Shown: positions 45,854-54,912, counted from the first letter of the stretch. The stretch: DNA of 64,000 nt from an uncultured Aquimarina sp. (GCA_947492105.1 CANLMN010000001.1:124001-188000), one strand, 5' to 3'. Notes: generated by a model not told the origin, from the sequence alone. Numbers and translations: made by a program.

Positions 45854-46696
45854 TTACCAAATATCATACGCTCTATGCAAAGGTCCTGGTCCTGGTTTGC
45901 CCCATCCCCCACTGTAGGCTGCCCATTTGTAATCACATCGCAATTCGACAAGCCTCTTGGATGCACTCCATATATCAAAATAATCCTTTGGTCCATCTGG
46001 GTTTGCATAATCTCTAGCACATGGAATCTGGGTTCTTGACCTGTTTTTATAACTAGGATGTGCTTTTTTACCTACATAAACTATCGGATGCGTCTGTACT
46101 CTTTCCAATGCGCTCCAATTATAATATTCTCCTTCACTATGCTGCGCATAATATGCTCCAACAGCAGTTTCTCCTGCAATTTTCACCTTTACAGTAATAT
46201 GCTCCCAATCATAATCATGTCCTCCTGTTTTCCCTATACAATTGGGTTGCCTCCAATATGCCCACCAGTACGAAATAAAATAATGTGATAAGTCTGTATT
46301 ACGAACAATTGTGTAATACGAACGAATAAGCGCTTTTTTATCTTTGATATCCCCATCAAAATGCCCATCACTAATTCCATTGTCATGAAGTTTTCCTGAA
46401 CAATTGTCCTGAGATCTACCGCCAGAATTCCAAAATATTACCCCGGCATTCTGAGGAAATGTTCTTGCATCACGATCAAATCGTAACTGTGGTGCAAACT
46501 TAAGTGCTAATGCCTTGCGCTGTGCCTCCGTAAGCCCTGCATTATAATGAACGCATCCTGAACATTGGCTTTTGGCAGCTACTGTTTCGCTAACAGGAAC
46601 TGTTTCTTGCGAAACAACATGCTCCGTTACCTCTTTTTCACAACTCCAAAGGAATACTGTAAGAAGTAGCGCATAAAAAAAATTTGTGTGTGTCAT
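45854..46696 (-). CDS. NPP1/Vps62-like secreted lipoprotein
   Basis: 280 aa. Lipoprotein signal with LWSC, Cys at residue 19, then a Cys-containing stretch (SQCSGCVHYN). The conserved core includes KFAPQLRFDRDARTFPQNA, LSHYFISYWWAYWRQPNC, GHDYDWEHITVKVKI and HPIVYVGKKAHPSYKNRS. The H-D-x-D-W-E-H stretch resembles the GHRHDWE motif of necrosis- and ethylene-inducing (NPP1) proteins, while the YVGKKAHPSY block resembles Vps62/DUF946 proteins. Both are metal-dependent or lipid-associated families. Which one is closer I cannot decide, and its target is unknown. Confidence 0.65.
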   Translation of the reverse strand: MTHTNFFYALLLTVFLWSCEKEVTEHVVSQETVPVSETVAAKSQCSGCVHYNAGLTEAQRKALALKFAPQLRFDRDARTFPQNAGVIFWNSGGRSQDNCSGKLHDNGISDGHFDGDIKDKKALIRSYYTIVRNTDLSHYFISYWWAYWRQPNCIGKTGGHDYDWEHITVKVKIAGETAVGAYYAQHSEGEYYNWSALERVQTHPIVYVGKKAHPSYKNRSRTQIPCARDYANPDGPKDYFDIWSASKRLVELRCDYKWAAYSGGWGKPGPGPLHRAYDIW

Positions 46697-46946
46697 TTTA
46701 AAAATATTAAATTATTAGTAGTTAGTTCACCCAAGTCAAAAGTACTTTTTACTATTGTTATTTGTATTTCAAAATTGTTACCAAGTCAGTATTAATGGGC
46801 TATATAAAGGACTGAAAAATAATCTTATGCTTAAAAACAATCACACAACTTTAACATTCAATCGATATAAAAATTTTAGTCCACATTAAACCTTTTCTTT
46901 TTCTTTACGTCTTACCACCATAATAACCCATTAAACATATAGTACC

Positions 46947-47390
46947 ATGAAAATATTTTTGAATATAGCAATAGCAATGTGTATGATAGGAAGTATGGTA
47001 GCACAGGAGACACCTATCTCAAAAAAAAATAATTCCCACAAAAAAGCTCAATTATCCCCAGAACAACAAGCAACACTTAGAACAAAGCAATTAGATTTGC
47101 GTCTAGATCTAAACACAGCACAAGAAAAAAAAATCCACCAATTGCTACTAGATAACGCCAAAAAACGAGTAGCGCACAAGACCACCAAGAAACAAGGAGA
47201 AAAGAAACAACTGACTCCTGAAGAAAGATACCAGCGAAAGCTCAAAAAACTAGATCATCAATTGGCACATCAATCAGCAATGAAAACTATTCTGGATGAC
47301 AAACAATACGAACAATGGAAACAACATTCTGCTCGTAAACATGGAAAAAAGAAAAGACATCAACACAAAGCAAAATCTGCAGGACGCTAA
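46947..47390 (+). CDS. Small basic exported protein, Spy/DUF4890-like
   Basis: 147 aa with a signal peptide (1-19, MVAQ). The mature part is very basic (Lys, His, Gln rich) and helical; LSPEQQATLRTKQLDLRLDLNTAQEKKI and LTPEERYQRKLKKLDHQLAHQS look like LTxxQ-type repeats of Spy/CpxP or DUF4890 proteins, which act as periplasmic chaperones or metal-binding stress proteins. The tail is a His/Lys cluster (KHGKKKRHQHKAK) that could bind metal ions. Stand-alone gene, terminators follow. Confidence 0.75.
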   Translation: MKIFLNIAIAMCMIGSMVAQETPISKKNNSHKKAQLSPEQQATLRTKQLDLRLDLNTAQEKKIHQLLLDNAKKRVAHKTTKKQGEKKQLTPEERYQRKLKKLDHQLAHQSAMKTILDDKQYEQWKQHSARKHGKKKRHQHKAKSAGR

Positions 47391-47438
47391 GCATATCACC
47401 TATCCTATCAAATAAGAAATAACATAGGTGCTAATAAT

Positions 47439-47478
47439 AAACACAAAACTCCTGACATCTTTCAGGAGTTTTGTGTTT
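47439..47478. terminator. Terminator hairpin, downstream of 46947 gene
   Basis: Perfect 17-bp stem (47439-47455 with 47462-47478) with core ACTCCTGA / TCAGGAGT and A/T-rich ends. Confidence 0.8.
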
Positions 47479-47494
47479 AAAAATACTATTAAAA

Positions 47495-47525
47495 AAAAGG
47501 AGTGACACATCGTATCACTCCTTTT
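47495..47525. terminator. Second terminator hairpin before YiaA gene
   Basis: 11-bp stem AAAAGGAGTGA / TCACTCCTTTT with a 9-nt loop. Paired with the preceding hairpin between convergent genes. Confidence 0.65.
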
Positions 47526-47599
47526 ACAATCATCAAAACAAGAGATCTTATAATCATTCCATTATACAAGATCCCTTCTTTTGATGGCAAATTACTCGT

Positions 47600-48052
47600 T
47601 TATTGATTTTGTACAAACTTTGTATCTCTAGTATTTTTTTGCACTGCAATTGCGGCAAACAAACTCAAGGTAAATGACATTCCGTAAAACCCTTTTTCAC
47701 TAAATGTCAAATCAGCATTCCACAAACCGATAATTAGTAACAATATAGAGATAAGTGCACAAAACCAACTGATACCCGAATAGATCTCGGTAACAGGAAC
47801 ACCCTCTAATCGATCCCTAACACTTTTTTGTACGGATATCGCTGAGAACAACCCAAATAATAGGATCGTAAAATAATACCCTTTTTCGTTCAAAAACATC
47901 GCAGCATTCCATAATCCAATACAATAAGAGGCCATTCCTGCAAACAATGCGATCCATGAAGCAGAGACAAACGCTTTGGTTGGTTTCTGATCAAAAACAA
48001 CATGTTTCTCGTTTCCTTTCTTTTCTTCCTGATTAAAAATCTGATTTTCCAT
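47600..48052 (-). CDS. YiaA/YiaB family inner-membrane protein
   Basis: 150 aa with four membrane helices arranged as two YiaAB units: [20 protein letters not shown] and [20 protein letters not shown], repeated as [20 protein letters not shown] and [20 protein letters not shown]. Each half contains GLWNA and EKGYY/EKGFY, plus a VQK(S/N)xRD sequence at its end. The cytoplasmic N-terminus (about 30 residues) is charged. The family is of unknown function. Confidence 0.88.
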   Translation of the reverse strand: MENQIFNQEEKKGNEKHVVFDQKPTKAFVSASWIALFAGMASYCIGLWNAAMFLNEKGYYFTILLFGLFSAISVQKSVRDRLEGVPVTEIYSGISWFCALISILLLIIGLWNADLTFSEKGFYGMSFTLSLFAAIAVQKNTRDTKFVQNQ

Positions 48053-48235
48053 TATTCTTTGTTTTGATAATTACTATTGTAGCATTGGTGATTATCCCTA
48101 ACTACAGAACAAAGATGCAACAACCTCAATGCTTACAAAACACAATTTTATCACTTTACTTATGATTTAAACAGAATAAAAAACATATAATAAACTATTT
48201 ATCATATATTTACTATATAAAAATCTTATGATTAA

Positions 48236-49741
48236 ATGAACACAATTTCTAATATCATATCCACACTCTCTGAAGAAGAGAAAGGTAATTTTATTTCGCT
48301 TTTACGCAAAAAGAATCGTAGGAACGACACAAAAAACATCCAACTCTTCAAGTTATTAGATATGAATCAGATTCCAAAAAACTTAGACATTCAGTTATAC
48401 GGAAAACCTTCAAAAAACACCTATTACGCTTTATACAAAAGACTCTATGACAATCTCCTGGATTTTATTGCACTTAATAGTTTTAAAAACGAAACTTCTG
48501 AAGAACTAGAAATCTTCAAAATGCTCTTAGCTAGTCGCATATTTTTTGAGCACAAAAAATATGTTTTAGGTTTCAAAACCATTAACAAGGCAGAGAAAAA
48601 AGCATTGGAACATGATTGCTACAGCATCTTAAGTGAACTCTACCAAACAAAGATGCAATATGCACACATACCTGCTTCGGAACCATTCCCAACCTTGGTC
48701 TCAAAATTCAAGACCAATCAACAATTGGCACAGCAAGAAGAAAACCTGACACTGGTCTATGCCATTATCAAGCAACAACTGATCAAAGGCGCAATGACCA
48801 ACGCTAAACAAGATATTGCAGTACTGATAACAACAACACTCCAAGATCACGCCATAGAAATAAGTGACTCCATGACTTTCAAATCATTATATCAATTAAT
48901 GGAAATGGTCACAACGATCGCCAATGCGCATAGAGATTATCATACAGTACTCCCCTTTATGACCGCTGCATATAATAGTGTACTAAAAAAGCCCCGAACA
49001 CCGCATAAACATCTTTTTTACCACATAAACATCCTGTACCTTATGAGTAATGCGTTGTTTCGGTATAAAGATTTTGATCGAGCACACTCCTATCTACATA
49101 TGATGGAAAAACATCTACAAGAACAAGATGGCAAATATCATATAGCACAATCTGGAAAACTAGTATTACTCAAGGCTCTAATTGCAAACTATTCTGGAAA
49201 ATCCAAAAATGCCATCGAATACCTCGAACAGTACCAAATGACAAAAGCGTATAAAAATACTGATCTAAAATTTGAACTACATTTATGTCTTTTGGTTTGT
49301 TATTTCCAACAAAACTGTTTCAAAGACGCACATAGCGTCCTCCGTTTATTCACCAATAGTGATCAATGGTATACAGAACATATTGGACATGACTGGGTAT
49401 TGAAAAAACATCTGATAGAGATTTTATTACACATAGAATTAGGCAACAATAATCTCGTAGACTCCCGCATCAAGAGTTTTGAAAGAAAACATTACCCCTA
49501 CCTCAAAAAAGTTAAGGAACATCGTGTAATTACTTTTCTACAATTAGTTCGCATTTATTATCATTACCCAGAACAAATCACCTCCATAGAGTTCAGAGAT
49601 AAGGTAGAAAACTCCTTTGATTGGATCACTTCCAAACAAGAAGATATCTATGTCATGAGTTTTTATGCTTGGCTAAAAAGCAAGATGTATAAAACCAATT
49701 TGTATCAAACTACGTTGGCACTCATACATTCTACTACCTAA
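48236..49741 (+). CDS. Hypothetical helical-repeat protein
   Basis: 501 aa without signal peptide or membrane helices. Sequence is alpha-helical throughout, with TPR-like segments such as HLFYHINILYLMSNALFRYKDFDRAHSYLHMMEK and SGKSKNAIEYLEQYQ. The N-terminus (STLSEEEKGNFISLLRKKNRRND) is the pattern of a flavobacterial family that I recognise only as 'hypothetical'. No HTH or catalytic motif is seen. Helical repeats suggest protein-protein binding, perhaps signalling. Expression is independent of the upstream divergent YiaA gene. Confidence 0.65.
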   Translation: MNTISNIISTLSEEEKGNFISLLRKKNRRNDTKNIQLFKLLDMNQIPKNLDIQLYGKPSKNTYYALYKRLYDNLLDFIALNSFKNETSEELEIFKMLLASRIFFEHKKYVLGFKTINKAEKKALEHDCYSILSELYQTKMQYAHIPASEPFPTLVSKFKTNQQLAQQEENLTLVYAIIKQQLIKGAMTNAKQDIAVLITTTLQDHAIEISDSMTFKSLYQLMEMVTTIANAHRDYHTVLPFMTAAYNSVLKKPRTPHKHLFYHINILYLMSNALFRYKDFDRAHSYLHMMEKHLQEQDGKYHIAQSGKLVLLKALIANYSGKSKNAIEYLEQYQMTKAYKNTDLKFELHLCLLVCYFQQNCFKDAHSVLRLFTNSDQWYTEHIGHDWVLKKHLIEILLHIELGNNNLVDSRIKSFERKHYPYLKKVKEHRVITFLQLVRIYYHYPEQITSIEFRDKVENSFDWITSKQEDIYVMSFYAWLKSKMYKTNLYQTTLALIHSTT

Positions 49742-49865
49742 GCAAAAAAAATGCTCTCAATTACACATTCCAAACCTAGAATTTATCTTAATTTTTTCAA
49801 TTTCCCAAAAAACAGTTCAATACCTCTAGTTTCTAAAACTTTTTTTTTCGTGCAACATTGCTATA

Positions 49866-50028
49866 ATACCATGTATCCCTTGAATGTACTGGGATAAAAT
49901 TTTCTTTTCTCGCCTCAGTTCCGATATAAAAACAAACCATAATTAAGGCTATGCTTGATGTTGCTGCTGCAACTGAAACAAAAAAAGCTTAATCTTTCTT
50001 TCTGGTCAATTCAAACAACAAATGGTAT
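49866..50028 (+). repeat. MITE-like element C, copy 4
   Basis: 163 bp. ATACCATGTATCCCTTGAAT start, TACTGGGATAAAATTTTC, CGCCTCAGTTCCGATA, core AATTAAGGCTATGCTTGATG, TTTCTTTCTGGTCAATTC and CAACAAATGGTAT end. Same orientation as the copy at 36980. Confidence 0.8.
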
Positions 50029-50084
50029 AATGTTCTAATTGTATTTGAACTGAATTCAATTTTAAATGTATCAGTCCGATTGAG

Positions 50085-50102
50085 AGATGATAAAAATCAT
50101 CT
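50085..50102. promoter_or_regulatory. FNR/Crp-like operator upstream of the porin gene
   Basis: Perfect 7-bp dyad AGATGAT-AAAA-ATCATCT. It includes TGAT-N4-ATCA, the core pattern of FNR/Crp-family sites. Its centre (50093.5) is 36.5 bp upstream of the last base of the -7 box at 50123-50130, corresponding to about -43 from the inferred start, a class II activator position. Confidence 0.55.
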
Positions 50103-50122
50103 TTAGTTTGGAGCTAATAGAT

Positions 50123-50130
50123 AATCTTTG
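50123..50130 (+). promoter_or_regulatory. -7 box of the porin promoter
   Basis: AATCTTTG, one mismatch to TAnnTTTG. The inferred start is near 50137, about 21 nt before the ATG. Confidence 0.4.
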
Positions 50131-50157
50131 TGCCTAGACATTTAAAACTCATCTATT

Positions 50158-51471
50158 ATGGCTCATCAAAAAACTACATCCCTTTTATTTTTTTCTTTTC
50201 TCCTTATATCGATTCACATTATGGCACAAACACTGGACATCAATGCGGATGTACGTGCCCGTTTTGAGTACCGTCATGGTTTTAACAACCTATTCCCTAA
50301 CCATACAGAACCAGCTGCTTTTGTCAACCAACGCACTCGACTAAATGCCAACTACAAGGCAGAGAAACTTCAGCTTTTTGTCGCTATCCAAGATGTAAGT
50401 ACTTGGGGAGATACTCGGCAAATACTGGCTACCGATGGTAATGATTCCTTTGCTCTATTTCAAGCTTGGACACAATTACAACTCAACAAAAACTGGTCTA
50501 CAAAATTAGGGAGACAAGTAATCTCCTACGATGATCAACGCATTTTTGGAGGTTTAGATTGGGCAATGCAAGGTCGTTTTCATGATGCCGCTATTATCAA
50601 GTACGAGGGTACTAATATCCTATTTGATATTGGAGGTGCTTTTAGTCAAGAGCAACCGATAAATGAAGGAAACACCTATACTATTCAAGGTTTTTTTACG
50701 TACAAATCGATGCAGTATGCCTATTTCAGAAAATCTTGGACAAAGAGTTCTGTTAGTTTCCTTTTTCTAAATACCGGTTTTCAAAACTTCAGCGGAGACA
50801 CCAATGATATTGTAGATGGCGTTTCCTATCGCCATACAATCGGTTCTTATTTCAAGATTCCTCTAGAAAAATTACAAATAACTGGTAGTGCTTATTATCA
50901 ATTTGGCGAAGCTAATACAACTACTGATCTCGCAGGGTACCAAATTGCATTGGAAACACTATATCAAACAAACAAAGCTATCTATGGATTAGGCTTTGAA
51001 ATACTTAGCGGAACGGATCAAAATGGCGATTCTAAAAACAAATCCTTTTTTCCTTTATACGGAACAAACCACAAGTTTAATGGCTTTATGGATTATTTCT
51101 ATGTAGGTAATCATGTTAACAATGTAGGGCTTAATGACCTCTACGCAAAGGCTGTAGTTACTACCGGAACGAAATCTAGCTTTCTTGTAAAAGGGCATTA
51201 CTTTGCAGCAAATGCAGATCTGACAAACAATGCTGATAGCTATTTGGGTACAGAGATTGACTTTGTTTATACACAAAAACTAATGCCCTCTGTAAAACTA
51301 AATCTTGGATACTCCCATATGTTTGCTTCAGAGAGCATGTCTCTTATAAAGGTAGGAAGACCACATGACAATACAAATAACTGGGGATGGGCACAATTAC
51401 TTATTCGTCCCACGCTTTTCAAAACTGATTTGAACAAAAAACAAAGAACAAAACCCGAAAGTACACCATAG
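50158..51471 (+). CDS. Alginate-export-family outer-membrane porin
   Basis: 437 aa. A signal peptide (about 1-23, IMAQ) precedes a 18-stranded-type barrel domain. Features are DINADVRARFEYRHGF at the mature N-terminus, NQRTRLNANYKAEKLQLFV, IQDVSTWGDTRQ and KLGRQVISYDDQRIFGGLDW, the 'GRQ' box of the alginate-export (AlgE-like) family. Given its position in front of the nap genes and the FNR-like site, the likely cargo is nitrate or another small anion rather than alginate. It is separated from napD by 148 bp that contain a second FNR-like site. Confidence 0.85.
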   Translation: MAHQKTTSLLFFSFLLISIHIMAQTLDINADVRARFEYRHGFNNLFPNHTEPAAFVNQRTRLNANYKAEKLQLFVAIQDVSTWGDTRQILATDGNDSFALFQAWTQLQLNKNWSTKLGRQVISYDDQRIFGGLDWAMQGRFHDAAIIKYEGTNILFDIGGAFSQEQPINEGNTYTIQGFFTYKSMQYAYFRKSWTKSSVSFLFLNTGFQNFSGDTNDIVDGVSYRHTIGSYFKIPLEKLQITGSAYYQFGEANTTTDLAGYQIALETLYQTNKAIYGLGFEILSGTDQNGDSKNKSFFPLYGTNHKFNGFMDYFYVGNHVNNVGLNDLYAKAVVTTGTKSSFLVKGHYFAANADLTNNADSYLGTEIDFVYTQKLMPSVKLNLGYSHMFASESMSLIKVGRPHDNTNNWGWAQLLIRPTLFKTDLNKKQRTKPESTP

Positions 51472-51513
51472 AACAAGAAATACTTCTCTAGTTATAGTTA
51501 TTTTGTCTCTAGG

Positions 51514-51525
51514 TGACTTATATCA
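51514..51525. promoter_or_regulatory. FNR/Crp-like operator upstream of napD
   Basis: TGAC-TTAT-ATCA, one mismatch from TGAT-N4-ATCA. Its centre (51519.5) is 36.5 bp upstream of the last base of the -7 box-like GACTTTTG (51549-51556), the same distance as at the porin promoter. Confidence 0.45.
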
Positions 51526-51548
51526 TCTTTTTATACAGATCATTTCCT

Positions 51549-51556
51549 GACTTTTG
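51549..51556 (+). promoter_or_regulatory. -7 box-like sequence before napD
   Basis: GACTTTTG, one mismatch to TAnnTTTG; a transcript would start near 51563. A small hairpin ATGCC-CAAA-GGCAT (51561-51574) would then lie at the very 5' end of the mRNA. Confidence 0.35.
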
Positions 51557-51619
51557 TGACATGCCCAAAGGCATATAGTTCTAATCATCTTTTATTTTTC
51601 GAATAAAAATCAGTTCAAA

Positions 51620-51856
51620 ATGCCTATCAAAAGCTACATAGTTCACCCAATAAAAGGACAAAAAGAAGCCTTACTAATCGCCTTGAGAAATCTAACACAG
51701 TGTGAAGTCATTCCTGCAGAAAACCAAAATGTTTTGGCCCTTGTAACCGATACATCCAACCAAAAAGAGGAAGAACTACTCATAGAGCAGATTGACACCA
51801 TCAGCAGCCTACAATCCCTATCTCTGGTCTCTGGCTTTAACACCACCCATAATTAA
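51620..51856 (+). CDS. napD: Nitrate reductase maturation chaperone NapD
   Basis: 78 aa, ferredoxin-like fold of NapD: MPIKSYIVHPIKGQKEALLIAL start, ECEVIPA-like CEVIPAENQNVLAL, DTISSLQSLSLVSGF end. NapD binds the Tat signal peptide of NapA and holds it until the molybdenum cofactor is inserted. It is placed directly before napA (7 bp), the usual order. Confidence 0.85.
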   Translation: MPIKSYIVHPIKGQKEALLIALRNLTQCEVIPAENQNVLALVTDTSNQKEEELLIEQIDTISSLQSLSLVSGFNTTHN

Positions 51857-51863
51857 TATATCT

Positions 51864-54191
51864 ATGTACAAATCTGAAACAACTAGAAGGAACTTTATCA
51901 AGAAAATGGCAATGTTATCCGCAATGACGGCTGCTGCCTCCATGTTTCCGGGTATCTTATTTGCTAGTGAGCAAGAAAACGGAATCCCTCAAGATGCTAA
52001 TTTAGATTGGAAAAAAGGTCCCTGTAGATTCTGTGGTGTAGGATGTGGCATACTTGTAGGCACCGAAAATGGCAAGGCTGTTGCGGTAAAAGGAGACCCG
52101 AACTCTTCTGTAAACAAGGGGTTACTTTGCGTAAAAGGATATCATCAAATCATGTGTATCCAATCCAAAGATAGGCTTACACACGCCTTGGTCAAAAAAA
52201 ATGGCACCTACGTCCAAACTCCTATCAATGAGGCGTTGGATATTGTTGCTAACAAAATGAAAGAAACGATCACGGCGCATGGCAAGGATGCTGTGGCCAT
52301 GTATACTTCGGGACAATCCACGATCCCCGAAGGCTATATCGCTTCCAAATTAATGAAAGGGGCTATTGGCACAAATAATTTGGACTGTAACGCACGCTTG
52401 TGTATGGCAAGTGCCGTAGCTGGATTCTTGACTACTTTTGGAGCAGACGAACCGATGGGTTGTTACGAGGACATTGACCATGCAGATTATTTTGTGACTT
52501 GGGGAAATAATATGGCAGAAATGCATCCCGTATTATTCTCACGAATGTTAGAACAAAAATCCCGCCGAGGTGCCAAAATTATTGATTTTGCTACCAGAAC
52601 AACACGCTCTAGTACCGCTTCTGATACATCCATTTTGTTTGAACCTCAAACGGATCTAGCAATTGCAAATGCAATTTGTTATGAGATTATTAAAAATGGA
52701 TGGGTGAATAATTCCTTTGTTGAAAAGCATTGTAGCTTCAGTAAAGGACGGACTCAAATGGGATACGGACTAGAAGACAGCTATAAATTTGTAGACAAGC
52801 CAGAAAAAATAGACTTTGAAGCCTACAAAGAATTTTTGAAAGACTACAGTCCAGAAAAAGTTTCTAACTATGCTAAAGTAACTGTAAAGGACATCAAATA
52901 TCTCGCTGCTATCTATGGAGATCCAAACAAAAAAGTCGTTTCCTACTGGTGTATGGGAATGAATCAACATACAAGAGGAACTTGGATGAACAACCTAGTA
53001 TACAACATTCATCTACTTACAGGAAAAATATCGCAACCTGGTAATGGCCCATTTTCTTTGACTGGCCAACCATCTGCTTGTGGCACTGCTCGTGAGGTAG
53101 GAACTTTTACACACAAACTACCTCATGGGGTTGTCATGAACAAAAAAGACCGGGAGATGGCTGCCAAAATCTGGAAGGTTCCTGTCGAAAAAATTCCATC
53201 TAAACCTACCTATCATGCAACAGAAATGTTCCGAGCGGTGGATCGCGGTGCTATAAAATTTATATGGACACAAGCAACAAATCCACTGGTTTCATTACCT
53301 AAAACCAGTCGTTATCGACCAGCAATGGAAAAGAAATCTTGTTTTGTTGTAGTCTCTGATGTTTTTCCTACACCGACCTCGGACGTAGCAGATGTTATTC
53401 TTCCAGCTTCTTGGCATATAGAAAAAAGTGGTCTCTATGGAAACTCGGAACGTAGGACACAACATTGGAATAAAATGGTAGAGGGCCCTGGAGAAACTAT
53501 GGACGATGCCTGGATGTTTATAGAGGTAGCAAAGCGAATGGGATATGGGGATTTGTTCCCGTATAGTAAAGAAAATCATGTAGAAGAAATCTATAACGAA
53601 TACCGACAATTCCATGAAGGAGCCAAACATGGTATGGCTCCGCTAGAAGTTTTGAAAAAGGAATCGGGTGCTATTTGGCCCTATGTAAATGGCAAATCAA
53701 CACAATGGCGATTCAATGCCCAATATGACCCTGCTTGTTCCAATGGAGAAGATTTTCATTTTTATGGCAAACCGGATGGCAAAGCAGTTATATGGCAACG
53801 CCCTTTTGAAGAAGCTCCCGAAAAACCTGATCAAGAATACCCTTTCTGGCTCAATACAGGCCGGGTTATAGAACATTGGCATACTGGCTCTATGACACGT
53901 AGAATCCCTGTTTTGCATCAGGCGATGCCTAATGCCTATGTAGAGTTTCATCCGGATGATGCAAAGTCACTGGGCATAAGAAATAAGGAACGTATCAAAA
54001 TCACTTCTCGTCGAGGTTCTTGTATTTTACCTGCTTCTATCAATGAACGTGGATTACCTACAAAAGGGCAGGTATTTGTCCCTTTTTTTGATGAGAATAT
54101 GCTGATCAATGATGTCACCTTGGATGCTTTCTGTCCTATATCAAAAGAACCTGATTATAAAAAATGTGCTGTCAAAGTGGAAAAAGTTTAG
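51864..54191 (+). CDS. napA: Periplasmic nitrate reductase, catalytic subunit NapA
   Basis: 775 aa from ATG 51864 (a 51792 start would overlap napD out of context). Tat signal with TTRRNFIKK (Arg8-Arg9) and hydrophobic region to about residue 34. The 4Fe-4S motif is C54-x2-C57-x3-C61-x27-C89 (CRFCGVGCG). The molybdenum ligand is Cys180 of ARLCMASAVAGF. Later blocks are GMNQHTRGTWMNNLVYNIH, GKISQPGNGPFSLTGQPSACGTAREVG and, near the C-terminus, WLNTGRVIEHWHTGSMTRR. Reduces nitrate to nitrite in the periplasm with a bis-MGD cofactor. No nitrite reductase or nap-specific napC lies in the window. Confidence 0.95.
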   Translation: MYKSETTRRNFIKKMAMLSAMTAAASMFPGILFASEQENGIPQDANLDWKKGPCRFCGVGCGILVGTENGKAVAVKGDPNSSVNKGLLCVKGYHQIMCIQSKDRLTHALVKKNGTYVQTPINEALDIVANKMKETITAHGKDAVAMYTSGQSTIPEGYIASKLMKGAIGTNNLDCNARLCMASAVAGFLTTFGADEPMGCYEDIDHADYFVTWGNNMAEMHPVLFSRMLEQKSRRGAKIIDFATRTTRSSTASDTSILFEPQTDLAIANAICYEIIKNGWVNNSFVEKHCSFSKGRTQMGYGLEDSYKFVDKPEKIDFEAYKEFLKDYSPEKVSNYAKVTVKDIKYLAAIYGDPNKKVVSYWCMGMNQHTRGTWMNNLVYNIHLLTGKISQPGNGPFSLTGQPSACGTAREVGTFTHKLPHGVVMNKKDREMAAKIWKVPVEKIPSKPTYHATEMFRAVDRGAIKFIWTQATNPLVSLPKTSRYRPAMEKKSCFVVVSDVFPTPTSDVADVILPASWHIEKSGLYGNSERRTQHWNKMVEGPGETMDDAWMFIEVAKRMGYGDLFPYSKENHVEEIYNEYRQFHEGAKHGMAPLEVLKKESGAIWPYVNGKSTQWRFNAQYDPACSNGEDFHFYGKPDGKAVIWQRPFEEAPEKPDQEYPFWLNTGRVIEHWHTGSMTRRIPVLHQAMPNAYVEFHPDDAKSLGIRNKERIKITSRRGSCILPASINERGLPTKGQVFVPFFDENMLINDVTLDAFCPISKEPDYKKCAVKVEKV

Positions 54192-54195
54192 ACTG

Positions 54196-54912
54196 ATGAA
54201 AAAAAGACTCGGAATCATATCATTTTTTGTAATCATTTTTATAGCCTTTATATCCATTTGGAATTTTAGCTATCAACAAGGATTCGAAGAAGCCTATATC
54301 CCTATAATTGAAACTCCGTCTAGAAACGCTATTCCAACTGAGAGTGGGGTTTTCAAACGATTTGACGAAACTGGTATAGCATATTCAAATATGCCCGTAG
54401 ATGAAGAATACCAGCGAACATTGCATACATATTATGAAAATAGAGCTTATCCAGGTGCGCCTCCAAGCATTCCGCATCCTGTAACAAAAGAACGTAGTCT
54501 AGGAGGTAACACCTGTCTCCAATGTCATCGACACGGTGGTTTTGTAGAAAAATTCCAAGCATATGCACCTGTTACTCCACATCCCGAAATGACCAATTGT
54601 CGGCAATGTCACGTGACCAAAAACACCCAACATACGTTTAAGGCCTTTGCTTTCGCGAAAGCACAACCACCAACAGTAGGAAAAGGTGTAAACAATGCCC
54701 TCCTTGGAAGCCCACCTACGATACCACACCAATTACAAATGAGAGAAAACTGTATTGCTTGTCATGCAGGCCCTAGTGCTCCCAAAGAAATTAGGGTATC
54801 ACATCCTGAACGCATTAACTGTAGACAATGCCATTTACCCAAAACCCATGGCCAATATCAATCAAGTGCGAGCACTTTTCTAAAACTCTATAACACTGCT
54901 GATGAAGAATAA
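54196..54912 (+). CDS. napB: NapB-type cytochrome c with four heme sites
   Basis: 238 aa, 4 bp after napA. Start at 54196 is chosen (the frame extends upstream inside napA). A signal anchor spans residues 5-24. Four CxxCH sites: 107-111 (CLQCH), 135-139 (CRQCH), 186-190 (CIACH) and 209-213 (CRQCH). Known NapB proteins have two hemes in the layout APPxIPH...CxxCH...PHPEMxNCxxCH. Here that layout occurs twice: 88-140 and 173-214 (SPPTIPHQL...). The protein thus seems to be a tandem NapB. It hands electrons to NapA. Its last 11 bases overlap the next gene. Confidence 0.85.
   Translation: MKKRLGIISFFVIIFIAFISIWNFSYQQGFEEAYIPIIETPSRNAIPTESGVFKRFDETGIAYSNMPVDEEYQRTLHTYYENRAYPGAPPSIPHPVTKERSLGGNTCLQCHRHGGFVEKFQAYAPVTPHPEMTNCRQCHVTKNTQHTFKAFAFAKAQPPTVGKGVNNALLGSPPTIPHQLQMRENCIACHAGPSAPKEIRVSHPERINCRQCHLPKTHGQYQSSASTFLKLYNTADEE

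Larger units (their letters stand above)
49742..50157. other. Intergenic region with element C and an FNR-like site
   Basis: 416 bp. Element C copy 4 (49866-50028), an 18-bp dyad (50085-50102), a -7 box (50123-50130), then the porin start. No gene. Confidence 0.7.

Noticed and set aside
51792-51863. Upstream start for napA
   Set aside because: It would overlap napD in another frame and move the Tat motif away from the N-terminus.
54109-54195. Upstream start for napB inside napA
   Set aside because: The extension is out-of-frame napA sequence without a signal peptide; the ATG at 54196 gives a proper signal anchor.
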